Counted from the first letter of the stretch, positions 36,601 through 45,411 are shown. The stretch is 64,000 nucleotides of DNA from Bacteroidaceae bacterium (GCA_017509605.1 JAFWPH010000007.1:62001-126000), one strand, 5' to 3'. Numbers and translations: made by a program. The notes: a model not told the origin generated them from the letters alone.

Positions 36601-39600
36601 CATATTGATGGAGCCGATATCGCTGAGCTGGACATTGAGATTGCCCTGTGCGGCCCAGCCTCCCTCGTTGTTGTAATCCTGCATACGCATCTCGTTGACC
36701 CAGACCTCAACGCTGTTGGTATGGGCGGCGTTGTTGCGCACACCGATCATCATGGTCTTCACCTCTCCGAGCGAGGGATTACCCATCACACTGACCTTGT
36801 TGCCTGGCCTGTCGGGATCATACTGAGAGAACAACTGGGTGTAGCTGGCCTCGGGGTCACCACTGGCTCGGCGCTTATTGCGTTCTTTCTTAAGATCAGT
36901 GAACACACTGAAATCAACATCGAGCATGTTCTCTTGGGGCCAGACGGCTTCACAGCCAGTAGTGGTGTAAGTGTCGTAACGTCCAGCGGGCGTGAGTTTC
37001 AGAGGTATCTCGTATTCGTAGTAGTTGCTGCGGTAGTCTGAACCCATGCGAAGGAAAACGCTCATCTCGTCGCTGGCAACGGTCTGGTCGCCTTCAAGGG
37101 CGTTGGCATGGACAAACATCTGCAGGTGTTTGTACTGGCGGAGGTCATAGTTGAAGGTCTTATAAACGGCACGGGCATCACCTGTGGCAAGGTTCTTCAC
37201 CGTGATGGCCAGGGCCTGCTCGTTGTCTTGGGTAAGCTGGGGCTGAGAGGGGTCAATCACTCGGGTGATGCCTGGCGGCAACACATAGTTGACTGGGGTC
37301 TTGTCGTTGTTTTCCTCGATGTTCACAGCTGAGACTGTCAGCGAACCCGTCACACTTGGCTTGTCGCCTGTGAATAAGGTCTGCTGGTAATTTCTCCATT
37401 CACCACGCACCAGGTCAAGCGAAGCGAAACGCAACACGATGGGCTGCTCAAACTCTGTGAGATACATACGCATAAAGCGAATGCTGCTGAAGTCGTTGAT
37501 ACTGCCGACCTTGCGCTCGTACTCATCCAGAGGAATACGGAAGAGGTACCAGTTGGCGTCTTCTTTGTTACCGTTGCGGAGCGACACGGATGTGCGACGC
37601 TCATCCACAATGTAGTTGCGTCCCACCACCATGTCCTCTGGACGTATGCTCACCTTGTACTGGAAGAAATTCTCGTATTCGTTCATGGTGTAATCAGTGT
37701 TCACATCCTCTGCGTCAGGAGTGGTCTTGTAGGCTGTGCTGTAACTCTCGCCCGAGTCGCTGGAATTGGGCGAGTTACCCTCTGGACCGTTGATATGCTT
37801 GTAGCGGTCGAGCACTGAGGTCTGCCGCTGGTCAAAGTCTGTGCCACGGAAATAATGGTAGTCGTCGCCTGCAGGGTCATTGAGCAGTGAGTCATAGACC
37901 TCAGCCCTCACCTTGCCTTGCACGGCGGAAAGGTAATCGGCATAGATACCGTAGGTGCGCTCGTCGGCATCGACAAGTCCGTTCAGACCGATATCCTGTT
38001 TCTGGCGCGCTCCGCTCTCATTGCTGAAAGAATACACCACGCTCTGCTCCGTTGGCACACGTCCCCACACGGTCTCAGCGTAGTTGGAGGCACTGTTCAC
38101 GGGCATACCACTCTCATAGGCTTTCTTACCGTCCTTGAGCACATCCTCGCTCACATCGCCGAGGTTGATGTAGAAGTCGCCGCCATACCCTGACTTGCCT
38201 TTGGTGTAGATGAAGGGGTCAAGCAACCAAAACTCCACGTACTGCACGTTGGCGGTCTCGAAGTCACTGTTGTCAATCTTCCTCATCATACCACCCCAAC
38301 GTTTGGATGGTGAGAGCAAATGTCCGTTTTGATCGACATCGGGATCAAGGTTGTAGGGGCCACGTTCTGTGGGATAGTAGGCAAGGTTGAGGATAGGTAA
38401 CGTGGTGCTCTCGCCTACGTTGGTGTCCTTGTTGGGATAAACCTCGCGTTCATAGACCTCGCGCACATAGTGGTTGGAGAGCTGGTTGAGGTCACTCTTG
38501 ATATGGCCAGGGGTGAGGGAGCTGCTTCGGCGCGTGAACAGAGGGTCGATGGTGTACCAAGCGAGCAAGGCTCGGTTGTAACCGTATTTCACATCGTTCT
38601 TCAGACCACCGTATTCCAAATTGGAAGGGGTGGAAGAAAGCATCCAAGCAGTGGGAGTGCTCACGTCTATCTCACTCTTTGTACTCTCAAAGTCATCGAG
38701 ATAAGAGGCATTGCCCTGAACACCATGGGCCGAACCTGCAACGAGTTGGGCTACCTCGGCCTGCAACGAGATGGACGACGGTGCGCTGACATTAATCAAA
38801 GGTATCTTGTCTATGAGGTTGGTAAGCCACTGACTTTGCTGCTTCCAGTTCATGTTGAGTCCCCAAATGGTGTTGTTGACAGGCTCGGCACCCATCGCCA
38901 CCTTGGAAGTAAGCGATTTCTCGCTCAAATGGAGCAAAGTACCACCCAGCTGGAAGTTCTTGGTGAAGTCGTAAGTCCAGTTCACACCCAGCATCGTCTT
39001 CCTGATCTGAGAGTATTCCTCCTGACTTTCAAGCGACACGCTGACGTTGGTACCTGCATCGATGATACTCTGGTTAATGATGGTCACGCGTCCCATCGTA
39101 TAATCCACGGTATAGTCTGAACCCTCGTCCAGTTCCACACCTCCTGCGGTCACCTTCACCGAACCCTGAGGGATGTTCATGCTTCCTAAGTCAATTTCCG
39201 AACCCGACGAGGCTTTGTACTCACCAGTCAGGATGAACTTGTTCTTCTCGGCAATCTGACGCGCTACAATCTTCGTACTGTCGTAGAGTTCGTCGTAGCA
39301 GTATTTGTCGGCAAGAGCGTCGCTGCCTAATTTCTGACGCAACCAGTCACCAAAAGGCTCCACCACCGGGAAGATGACACGGCCGTTGGAGGACTGGATG
39401 GTGTAGCCCTCAATGAAGTCGAATCGGCCGTTGGGGTTGGTCTTCTGGTTGTTGTCCAGACGGTCGAGGTTCATCATCTTGAGAATGGTGGTCTGCTTGA
39501 ACATCTCTTCGGGAATGTAGGAAAGATAAACGCCTGTGGTGTCACTCAGGTATTTGATGTCAAGCCTGAACTTGTCTTTCTGTATGGATGTGGCCTTGAG

Positions 39601-41253
39601 GTTATACACGTTCTTCATCATCAAGTCCCAGTTGCCCATGCGGGGCGAGTTGGACGTGTTCTTGAGCAACTTCACGTATAGGGCCTTGTTGTTGTCTGAG
39701 ATATCGCCAGAGAACTCACCCACCTGATAAGTCTGTCCGCCGTAGGTGTATTCGAAGGCGACGGCAAGCACCTCGTTGCTCTGAAGGTTCTGCTTGAGGG
39801 AGATATAACCAAGGTGCTTGTTGAGGGTGTAGTCGCTGGAAGAGAGCAGACGGGCATTCTCAACCTTCTCATAATCAACACCACCCTGCATGATTCCATC
39901 AAGAATCGTACTGGTCTGATCGACGTTACGAGCGTCGGAATATGGGTCATTCACAAGCGTGGAGTACTCGTCATTGGCCACGTTGCGGGGCACACCGCCT
40001 TGTCCGTACCATTGTTTGCTGCTGATCTTGGTACCCTCACCCAAATCGACCAGACCAATGATGTCGCGTGTGTTCTGGGTCACACCACTGGTGTTGGTAA
40101 TCCAGAGTTCCACACGGTTGATGGTCACACCACTGGTGATGTTGGGCAATGTGGAACAGGCCTTGTCGTAGTTGTCACGGAAATACTGGGAGAGGAAGAA
40201 ATGGCGGTTCTCATCGTAGTTGTAGGCCTCAAGTTCGAAGGTGGATAGCTGGCTGCCTCCTCTGGCCGACACGGTCGAAGACTTGGATTTCTTCTGCGAC
40301 ACTACGGTCTGGAGGTTGAGTTTGCCGAACTGCATGTCGGTACGGATACCGAAGAGGGTGGAAGCACCGCGGATGAGAGAGGAGTTGGTGGGCATACTGA
40401 TGTTACCAGCCTCGATGAGTTTGATGATCTCGTCTTCCTTGCCCTCGTATTTCAGTTTCAGGTTCTTGGAGTCGAAATCGAAAGTGGCCTCAGTGTTGTA
40501 TTTGAGGTTGAAAGCCATCTTGTCACCGATAGAGGCGTTGACGCTGAGGTTGACTTTCTCGTCGAAGTCGAAGTTGCTTTGCTTGCGGTTACGCTCAGAA
40601 ATTGATGGGTTGTCGGTGAAGTTATAGGTGTAGCCGAACTTGAGTTCTGCCGAGCCGTTGGTCTTGATTCTCACGCCACCAGGTCCGAAAATCTTCTCAG
40701 CAGGTCCAAGGTCGAAGTGCATGTCGGTGAAGTCGAATTTCTCCTTGCCTTTGGTCACGAAGAGGGAGTCGTTGCGCTGGCGGAAATAGGCGTTCATCGA
40801 CTTGCGCTCGCTCCATTCAAGATATTCCTCGGGAGTCATCAGGTAAGGGGTGCTGAGGAAATTGTCGCCGATTTTGGTTCCCACCTTGTAGTAACCAGTC
40901 TTCTCGTCGTAGTCAGCGGCGTCTTTTTTGAGGTTCTCGGGGTCTTCCAGGTCGAAGGGGTAATTGTCTTCGGACTCGTCGGTGGTAGGGGTGTCGGTTT
41001 TCCGTACTTTTACCTTAGGCACTGTATCGGAAGGGGCTTCTATGGCAACGTCTGGTGCACCGACGGGTACCAATGATTCTTCTGATTTGCCAACGAGCAT
41101 TTCACGCATGAAAGTGGCATTGACGTATGGCAGACGGCCAAACGACAACTGAACCACACACACGGCGCAAATGGCCATGCTCATCACGAATATATGTTTG
41201 CTCTTTCCCTTCAATTCTAAAAATTTGTTGTTCTCTTTTGTATCAATGGTCAA
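33601..41253 (-). CDS. sprA: SprA (Sov), T9SS outer-membrane translocon
   Basis: SprA forms the very large outer-membrane beta-barrel channel of the type IX secretion system. The ~2550-residue length, the N-terminal signal-like helix (HIFVMSMAICAVCVVQLSFG), and many blocks such as LRGTYFNYTERGPYNL-like segments (here YYPTERGPYNLDPDVDQNG, RWGGMMRKIDNSDFE) and DLGDVSEDV-type repeats fit this family. A Lys/Asp-rich low-complexity insertion lies near 35325-35515. The boundary given uses a TTG; a TTG at 41214 or the ATG at 41184 are alternatives, and 41253 lies in a direct repeat, so the true start is probably further in. ruvA is upstream, as in many Bacteroidota. Confidence 0.93.
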   Translation of the reverse strand: MTIDTKENNKFLELKGKSKHIFVMSMAICAVCVVQLSFGRLPYVNATFMREMLVGKSEESLVPVGAPDVAIEAPSDTVPKVKVRKTDTPTTDESEDNYPFDLEDPENLKKDAADYDEKTGYYKVGTKIGDNFLSTPYLMTPEEYLEWSERKSMNAYFRQRNDSLFVTKGKEKFDFTDMHFDLGPAEKIFGPGGVRIKTNGSAELKFGYTYNFTDNPSISERNRKQSNFDFDEKVNLSVNASIGDKMAFNLKYNTEATFDFDSKNLKLKYEGKEDEIIKLIEAGNISMPTNSSLIRGASTLFGIRTDMQFGKLNLQTVVSQKKSKSSTVSARGGSQLSTFELEAYNYDENRHFFLSQYFRDNYDKACSTLPNITSGVTINRVELWITNTSGVTQNTRDIIGLVDLGEGTKISSKQWYGQGGVPRNVANDEYSTLVNDPYSDARNVDQTSTILDGIMQGGVDYEKVENARLLSSSDYTLNKHLGYISLKQNLQSNEVLAVAFEYTYGGQTYQVGEFSGDISDNNKALYVKLLKNTSNSPRMGNWDLMMKNVYNLKATSIQKDKFRLDIKYLSDTTGVYLSYIPEEMFKQTTILKMMNLDRLDNNQKTNPNGRFDFIEGYTIQSSNGRVIFPVVEPFGDWLRQKLGSDALADKYCYDELYDSTKIVARQIAEKNKFILTGEYKASSGSEIDLGSMNIPQGSVKVTAGGVELDEGSDYTVDYTMGRVTIINQSIIDAGTNVSVSLESQEEYSQIRKTMLGVNWTYDFTKNFQLGGTLLHLSEKSLTSKVAMGAEPVNNTIWGLNMNWKQQSQWLTNLIDKIPLINVSAPSSISLQAEVAQLVAGSAHGVQGNASYLDDFESTKSEIDVSTPTAWMLSSTPSNLEYGGLKNDVKYGYNRALLAWYTIDPLFTRRSSSLTPGHIKSDLNQLSNHYVREVYEREVYPNKDTNVGESTTLPILNLAYYPTERGPYNLDPDVDQNGHLLSPSKRWGGMMRKIDNSDFETANVQYVEFWLLDPFIYTKGKSGYGGDFYINLGDVSEDVLKDGKKAYESGMPVNSASNYAETVWGRVPTEQSVVYSFSNESGARQKQDIGLNGLVDADERTYGIYADYLSAVQGKVRAEVYDSLLNDPAGDDYHYFRGTDFDQRQTSVLDRYKHINGPEGNSPNSSDSGESYSTAYKTTPDAEDVNTDYTMNEYENFFQYKVSIRPEDMVVGRNYIVDERRTSVSLRNGNKEDANWYLFRIPLDEYERKVGSINDFSSIRFMRMYLTEFEQPIVLRFASLDLVRGEWRNYQQTLFTGDKPSVTGSLTVSAVNIEENNDKTPVNYVLPPGITRVIDPSQPQLTQDNEQALAITVKNLATGDARAVYKTFNYDLRQYKHLQMFVHANALEGDQTVASDEMSVFLRMGSDYRSNYYEYEIPLKLTPAGRYDTYTTTGCEAVWPQENMLDVDFSVFTDLKKERNKRRASGDPEASYTQLFSQYDPDRPGNKVSVMGNPSLGEVKTMMIGVRNNAAHTNSVEVWVNEMRMQDYNNEGGWAAQGNLNVQLSDIGSINMTGHAETAGFGGLEESVTQRRDDNLYEWSITTSFELGRLFPEKWKMQLPFYYSYSWQKISPKYNPFDTDMLLKDALDETGSKAERDSLSSLTETLVRNKNFSLSNWKSNYQSPKPMPFDPANFSVSYSYSKRFKEGETIVYENDEDWKFNLSYNYTPKYKTWEPFKNLKSKSKWLDIVKAQNLNYLPQNVSFNTDITRSYYELQERDIDAGTRLPVTFSEQFLWNRDFSIRWDIFKSMKLSWKSATHAEIEEPYVVINKSLYPDEYSQWKDSVKRSIKSFGRPLTYASSFNGSYQVPLNKIPVLDWVSLDGTYTSNYGWTRGTELEDGRSLGHTVTTNRTLNINGKLNFETLYNKWKFLEGVNKRFSGSNKKTTTASKKTNTKDTKKTTKKNAPDAEGGEGSADAKAADGKQPQDKNADNKKKKGFTQEVALNDSTSVDVKHGQNSKRIIVRATTKEGKTYKLKYRKVDENSIRIKNRDTIPLKISVVAKEPLYEKNWYKTAQVVARGLMMVRNASVSYRNTYSLTLPGFRTEIGDAFGQKSIAGKMSPGWDFAFGAVGNSYIQKAADNGWLLVNDSNITTPSTTTGAEDLSFRVSLEPIRDFKIDLDASRTVNKSRSVQFMYKGMPATQSGSFTQTIISFSTAFGGSGNINNNYRSKPFNEFLSNIEIVRQRLEEKYASATYPEAAEDLAGKPYNPELGSVPQYSADVLIPAFLAAYCGGDVKKQPLTIFPALSRMLPNWRVTYSGLAKLPWFADHFKSFNINHQYKSTYSVGAYNSYSNFMEYMGDFGFITDVTTGNPVPSSMYNVSTVSINEQFSPLLGVDMTFNNGITAKVEYKTVRSLNLSVTSVALTESNSNDIVVGFGCKFKDLNLFGAKRIQSGQKKSKNKKGSADEDTNNSSNSRTAANRRNTVSHDLNLRCDFSYRMQNALNRNIQTMVTTATNGSTAYKVSLAADYTFSRLLTLSGYMDWQRNEPLVSASSYPTTTADFGVSMKFSLTR

Positions 41254-41417
41254 AAATGCGACTAAGCGAGAGCAGAGCCGAACTTGTTCGAGCTATGCCG
41301 GACATTTGAAGCAGCGAGAGCAATCAAGCTTGCTTAGATTTGCCGAGTCGCGCCAAATGAAGACAAAGTCAACGTGAGCATTTTAGGCGAAGCCAATGGT
41401 CAATGATCAATGGTCAA
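41242..41417. repeat. Structured element between 12-bp direct repeats
   Basis: ATCAATGGTCAA occurs at 41242-41253 and again at 41406-41417, flanking about 150 bases with several inverted repeats: GCGACT/AGTCGC (41258-41263, 41346-41351), CTAAGC/GCTTAG (41262-41267, 41332-41337) and a GAAC-TT-GTTC loop near 41280-41289. GCGAGAGCA is present twice. The element lies between ruvA and sprA in the minus-strand transcript. Confidence 0.6.
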
Positions 41418-41426
41418 TGGCTAAAG
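41392..41426. repeat. Heptamer micro-repeat (GTCAATG), five units
   Basis: Five consecutive 7-base units, consensus GTCAATG, with the last unit covering the ruvA stop codon at 41421-41423. It overlaps the right direct repeat of the neighbouring element. Confidence 0.7.
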
Positions 41427-42020
41427 CATCTTGAGCGCTTGCTTAATGACCTTCTCCACCGGCAACTGAGGCTCGTTCTTGAGAATCGCCCTGACGGCCT
41501 TGGTGGCGGGTGCAGGCGAATAACCGAGCATCTTGAGCGCCTCGATGGCCTCGTCGTGAACTTCCTTGTCGAAAGCAGGCTGAGGCTCGCTGCCACCAGC
41601 CTCGACGGGCGCAACACCAAGCGAAGCCACCTTGTCCTTCAGTTCCACAATGATGCGCTGAGCGGTCTTCGGGCCAAGGCCTTTCACCGACTTCAGCATG
41701 GACGCGTTCTCGTTCATGATGACATTGCACAACTCCGGCACTGTGAAAGCCGAAAGAATGGTGCGAGCCGTGTTGCCTCCCACACCGCTGACGGAGAGAA
41801 GTTGAACAAACAACTCGCGCTCTGCCTTCGAATGGAAGCCGAAAAGCACATAGGCGTCCTCGCGTATGGCCTCATAGACAAAAAGGCGCACGTCGTGCTT
41901 GCCCTGCAAGGCTGTAAAGGTGTTGAGCGAGATGTTGAGCATATACCCCACTCCACTACATTCCACCACGGCCTTGGTGGGCTCCAGTTCATCTAAGATT
42001 CCTCTGACGTATTCTATCAT
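41421..42020 (-). CDS. ruvA: Holliday junction branch migration subunit RuvA
   Basis: Binds Holliday junctions as a tetramer and loads RuvB. 199 residues. N-terminal OB-type domain (MIEYVRGILDELEPTKAVVE), two HhH motifs (LLSVSGVGGNTARTILSAF and LKSVKGLGPKTAQRIIVELK), linker, and domain III (DEAIEALKMLGYSPAPATKAV). Leads the minus-strand block that contains sprA. Confidence 0.96.
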   Translation of the reverse strand: MIEYVRGILDELEPTKAVVECSGVGYMLNISLNTFTALQGKHDVRLFVYEAIREDAYVLFGFHSKAERELFVQLLSVSGVGGNTARTILSAFTVPELCNVIMNENASMLKSVKGLGPKTAQRIIVELKDKVASLGVAPVEAGGSEPQPAFDKEVHDEAIEALKMLGYSPAPATKAVRAILKNEPQLPVEKVIKQALKML

Positions 42021-42275
42021 ATTTGTTATTTGCTTATAATAAACACTTTAAGACACAACAATGGCGTCCATATCACAGTATAGTAGAGGGTCTGTCACCT
42101 GCCACACACCATAGCCGGCCTTCGGGGACAGACACCCCTAACTTTTTATAACGCGTTTTTCCCGTTTTTATTGCTATTCACACCTTTATTTCATGGCTGT
42201 AATTAAACGGAAACCTAAGAACCCGCCATATCTGCTCCGCAACATCTAAATGGAATGAGATGATGAGGGTATGAC
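42021..42275. other. Intergenic region between ruvA and the 99-residue gene
   Basis: 255 bases with no convincing gene or promoter. CTGTCAC/CTGCCAC at 42092-42105 are two more heptamer units. A T-rich stretch follows on the plus strand. Confidence 0.5.
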
Positions 42276-42575
42276 TCAGCAGATTAGTGATTGTACACTA
42301 CTAACCATCAGAATTTCTGCCATGTACAGACGGCCTCGCTCATCGTCCTTACCTTCGACGACGATGACCTCGTCAACCATCTGCAAAGCCTCGCGGGCAG
42401 ACGCACCGATGTTGCGCAGGCAGATGCAACTCGAAGCGTTGCGGTAGAGCAGGACGGTATCACCGCCATCGTATATCAGGCGGGGAGTTTGGGGCACACT
42501 GTCTTGATAGCCTACAATAACCAATACGTCGCCCTTGCTGTTCTGGAGAATCTGGTATTTATTTGGTGTATTCAT
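42276..42575 (-). CDS. Small protein of unknown function (99 residues)
   Basis: Read from the ATG at 42575 (a longer frame to 42665 would run into the terminator hairpin). Residues 1-45 look beta-rich (KYQILQNSKGDVLVIVGYQD, LIYDGGDTVLLYRN), followed by a Cys pair (SSCICLRNIG) and ALQMVDEVIVVEGK. No signal peptide or membrane span. It sits 135 bases downstream of the AAA+ gene, behind that gene's terminator, on the same strand. I cannot name a family. A functional link with the AAA+ protein is possible by position only. Confidence 0.6.
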   Translation of the reverse strand: MNTPNKYQILQNSKGDVLVIVGYQDSVPQTPRLIYDGGDTVLLYRNASSCICLRNIGASAREALQMVDEVIVVEGKDDERGRLYMAEILMVSSVQSLIC

Positions 42576-42633
42576 AATCGTAAGATATTGATGTTGTTGG
42601 TGAATGAATAATGTTGTTATCGTATAGTGTGAG

Positions 42634-42677
42634 TATAAAACTGTCCCGTCCTTGCGCATCAGCAAAAGGACGGGACA
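42634..42677 (-). terminator. Terminator after the AAA+ gene
   Basis: Perfect 12-bp stem (TGTCCCGTCCTT at 42642-42653 with 42666-42677), 12-base loop, followed on the minus strand by TTTTAT. It lies 33 bases past the AAA+ stop codon. Confidence 0.8.
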
Positions 42678-42709
42678 CGTTGATCTGGAGAAGCGGAAGT
42701 GCCGCCTCG

Positions 42710-44887
42710 TCAGGGACGATGCACACCGAAACCGGCGATAGTCGGACGACGGTTCGCCTGAGGACGTTGTGACATTTTCTCAACAGCTGCCTCCACATCA
42801 GTAGGAACAATGGTCGTCAGCTGCTGCTTGCTGAGGGGACGGGGCTGAGAGGCAAGGCGGTCGGCCATGGCCGGCACCACACCATCGAAAAGCAACTGCT
42901 GTACCCAACGGGCGTTGGCGAAGAACTCGTCTTTATGCAACATCTCTTTATGGATGGCATCATGGAGCATCTGATGCACCTCGTCAGAAGCAACATACTG
43001 GTTCTTGTCAATCAGCCGGTCGCAGATTTCGATGAGTTCGTCCTCTGTATAGTCGGGGAAATGGAAATGGTAGGGGAAACGGCCTGGAAGACCAGGATTG
43101 GACTGAAGCATCTCCCGCATCGGCTGCTCATATCCCGCCAAGACCACAAGGATGTCGGGATTGGGCTTGGACAGCATGGTGAGCAGACACTCAATAGCGT
43201 GCTGACCGAAGTCCTTGCTGTCCTTGCCGCCCTCAAACAGGGAGTAGGCTTCGTCAATGAAAAGCACATTGCCCTTGGCGCGACTGAGAATCATCTGCAT
43301 GTTCTGCTCTGTCTGTCCAATGTACTCACCTACAATCTTCGAACGCTCCGTCATGACAACATCGCCTTTCGAAATCAGTCCGAGCTGGTGGTAGATACGG
43401 CCAAGCAGACGAGCCACGGTGGTCTTTCCCGTGCCTGGGTTACCAGTCAGCACAATGTGGTGTCCGTTGGAAGAAGCTTCGCAGGGCAGTCCCTGCTCGT
43501 TGCGCTCAGCAAGGAAGCGAACGCGGTTGGCTGTGGTTTGGATGTCGTCCTTCACCATCTTCAGCCCCACCATCTGGTTCAGTTCGCGCAGGCAGTCCTC
43601 ATAAGAGTCAACATGCTCTTCGAAAGAAGAGAGATCGATGTCGGAAGCCTGCAGTTGCACCACCTTACAGCCTCGTGGAATGTAGGCGGCTCCGTCAAAA
43701 TCCGTATAATCAGTGATGTCCAGTCCGTTGATACGGTCGATAAGATGAGGAAGGATGTGCTCGTCCACAAGACTGTCAACAAACTCGGAACTGAGCAAGT
43801 GGGTCTTGCCTTGTGTGTAGGCGCCATAGAAAGCCCTCGACAGTTTGTCTTGCGCGTCCAATGTGGGATTGTAGGAGAAGGACAATCTGAACATCAACTT
43901 CGACATGGCTTCGTCTATGTATGGAGTGTTCAGCGCCAGACGGTCTTGGTCGGCGACCTTCAAGATGGCATTTCCAAACATTGGCTGCACTTGTTCCACC
44001 TCGTCCTTGGTACCGACGAGAACAAGGTGACAGTTGGAGGGCAAACACGACAATTGTCGTGTGATATAATTGCCTTGGGGCATCATGAGGGTATCGAGGC
44101 CGGTCAGGAACAACAGGTAGTTCTTTTCGTCCGAATCGTCATTATCGAATAAGAACAAAGACGCTTTGCCAGGACCTCTTCTCATCCTGCCGACAAGATT
44201 GTTCAACGCCTCGTAGGGCTCCATATGGGTCTTGTCGTAGAGCGAGGCACAATCCACAAACTCGCACTCATAGTGGTTGATGGAGCTGATGAAATGGCCA
44301 AACAGCCTCACAGCATCTTTGCCATTGTTACCAGTAGTATAGATGACAAGGTGACGGAGACCGGGAAGTACCGGGATGGAGACCTTATCGCTCCATTTGG
44401 AGTAGTTGTCGTACTTATGCAATTGCAGGGCACGCAACTTGAGGTGGTAGGTCGCTGGCGTGGAGAAGAAAGCCCTTGTGCTCTTCGCTTTCCAGTCCAC
44501 ATCGTTGGTAAGCGTCCATTCCACATCACTCTTGCTGCGTGGAGTGATGTCCAGGACATGAGCCTCCAACTCGGTGTTGAGTTCAAAGTCAACGCGCACG
44601 CACCAATCACTGCCATCAGAAACGGTCATGAAGTAACGTCCAGGCATCCATGGATAACATGTGGTCCGGAAAATGCATCTGTAAACGTCTTCGTCCAACT
44701 GGGAAAGGACGGCTCGTTTCATATCGGTGTTCAGTACAAGACAGAGGTGTTCGGTAAAGACACAGACTCTCCAAGGTGTAAGGAAGTTCATCTCCTCTTC
44801 GGCATTGAAAGCCACCTCCAAAGCGTGGATGCCGTATTGCGGATTCCGTTTGTTGCAACGGATCTTTAGTTTCACATGATTGATCAT
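42710..44887 (-). CDS. CbxX/CfqX-type AAA+ ATPase with a degenerate first AAA module
   Basis: 725 residues. The C-terminal module is a complete AAA+ ATPase: Walker A GNPGTGKTT (482-490), Walker B VLFIDEAYS (541-549), sensor 1 VVLAGYE, and an arginine-finger segment PGLPGRF (599-604), close to the CbxX/SpoVK/EccA group. Residues about 178-340 align by eye with the same fold but lack it: TTGNNGKDA in place of Walker A, ASLFLFDNDD as the Walker B strand, then HLVLVGTK. The first ~150 residues are beta-rich and unassigned. The gene has a strong promoter and a leader of nearly 490 bases. Role unknown; family members remodel or disassemble protein complexes. Confidence 0.85.
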   Translation of the reverse strand: MINHVKLKIRCNKRNPQYGIHALEVAFNAEEEMNFLTPWRVCVFTEHLCLVLNTDMKRAVLSQLDEDVYRCIFRTTCYPWMPGRYFMTVSDGSDWCVRVDFELNTELEAHVLDITPRSKSDVEWTLTNDVDWKAKSTRAFFSTPATYHLKLRALQLHKYDNYSKWSDKVSIPVLPGLRHLVIYTTGNNGKDAVRLFGHFISSINHYECEFVDCASLYDKTHMEPYEALNNLVGRMRRGPGKASLFLFDNDDSDEKNYLLFLTGLDTLMMPQGNYITRQLSCLPSNCHLVLVGTKDEVEQVQPMFGNAILKVADQDRLALNTPYIDEAMSKLMFRLSFSYNPTLDAQDKLSRAFYGAYTQGKTHLLSSEFVDSLVDEHILPHLIDRINGLDITDYTDFDGAAYIPRGCKVVQLQASDIDLSSFEEHVDSYEDCLRELNQMVGLKMVKDDIQTTANRVRFLAERNEQGLPCEASSNGHHIVLTGNPGTGKTTVARLLGRIYHQLGLISKGDVVMTERSKIVGEYIGQTEQNMQMILSRAKGNVLFIDEAYSLFEGGKDSKDFGQHAIECLLTMLSKPNPDILVVLAGYEQPMREMLQSNPGLPGRFPYHFHFPDYTEDELIEICDRLIDKNQYVASDEVHQMLHDAIHKEMLHKDEFFANARWVQQLLFDGVVPAMADRLASQPRPLSKQQLTTIVPTDVEAAVEKMSQRPQANRRPTIAGFGVHRP

Positions 44888-45379
44888 ATTTCTAAAAAAT
44901 AAGGTGAAAATGGTTAGATTTGATAGTACTTACTGCCCCTGCCCGTCATGAGGGGGAAGAGCGAAGAAAGAGAATATTACAAGCCCCTGGCATAGCCCTG
45001 GGGATGCAATGAGGGTCCATACAGTTTCACGGAAGAACAAACATCCCGTAGAACATCTGCACAATCATCAATTCAATAAGACAAGGTTGGCCCGAATCAG
45101 AAATGATTTTGTAGCAACAAGTCAAAGAACACTGTCAACGTCGGCGCATAATGCGTGCTTGCAGCATTTGCAAAGCGCTCGAAACCGTAGTTTTGAATGG
45201 GAAGTGACATATCCGTTTTCACGGCAAACTTTCTTTTTTTCTTTTAGGCATACGGTGAATTTCGTTGATGGTAGTTCTTTGTTTTTTATTTGTATTTCTT
45301 TTTCACCCTGGACTGGATGGATGCCAAACATCACATCCAATGTCCCAGCAATAGTACCTTTGTTTCACTATTCCGCGCA

Positions 45380-45411
45380 AATTTACGCCGTTTTCTCCAT
45401 ACTGCCAAATC
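45380..45411 (-). promoter_or_regulatory. Promoter of the AAA+ gene
   Basis: Minus strand: TTTG (45411-45408), 20-base gap, TAAATTTG (45387-45380), exact in both boxes. Transcription would start near 45373, giving about 485 bases of leader. Confidence 0.65.

Noticed and set aside
42935..44152. 405-codon plus-strand frame opposite the AAA+ gene
   Set aside because: It is the antisense shadow of a gene with clear AAA+ motifs; no start region or motif of its own.
45122..45340. Minus-strand frame of about 70 codons in the AAA+ leader
   Set aside because: It starts at TTG, has an odd residue composition and no recognisable features; listed only as part of the leader.
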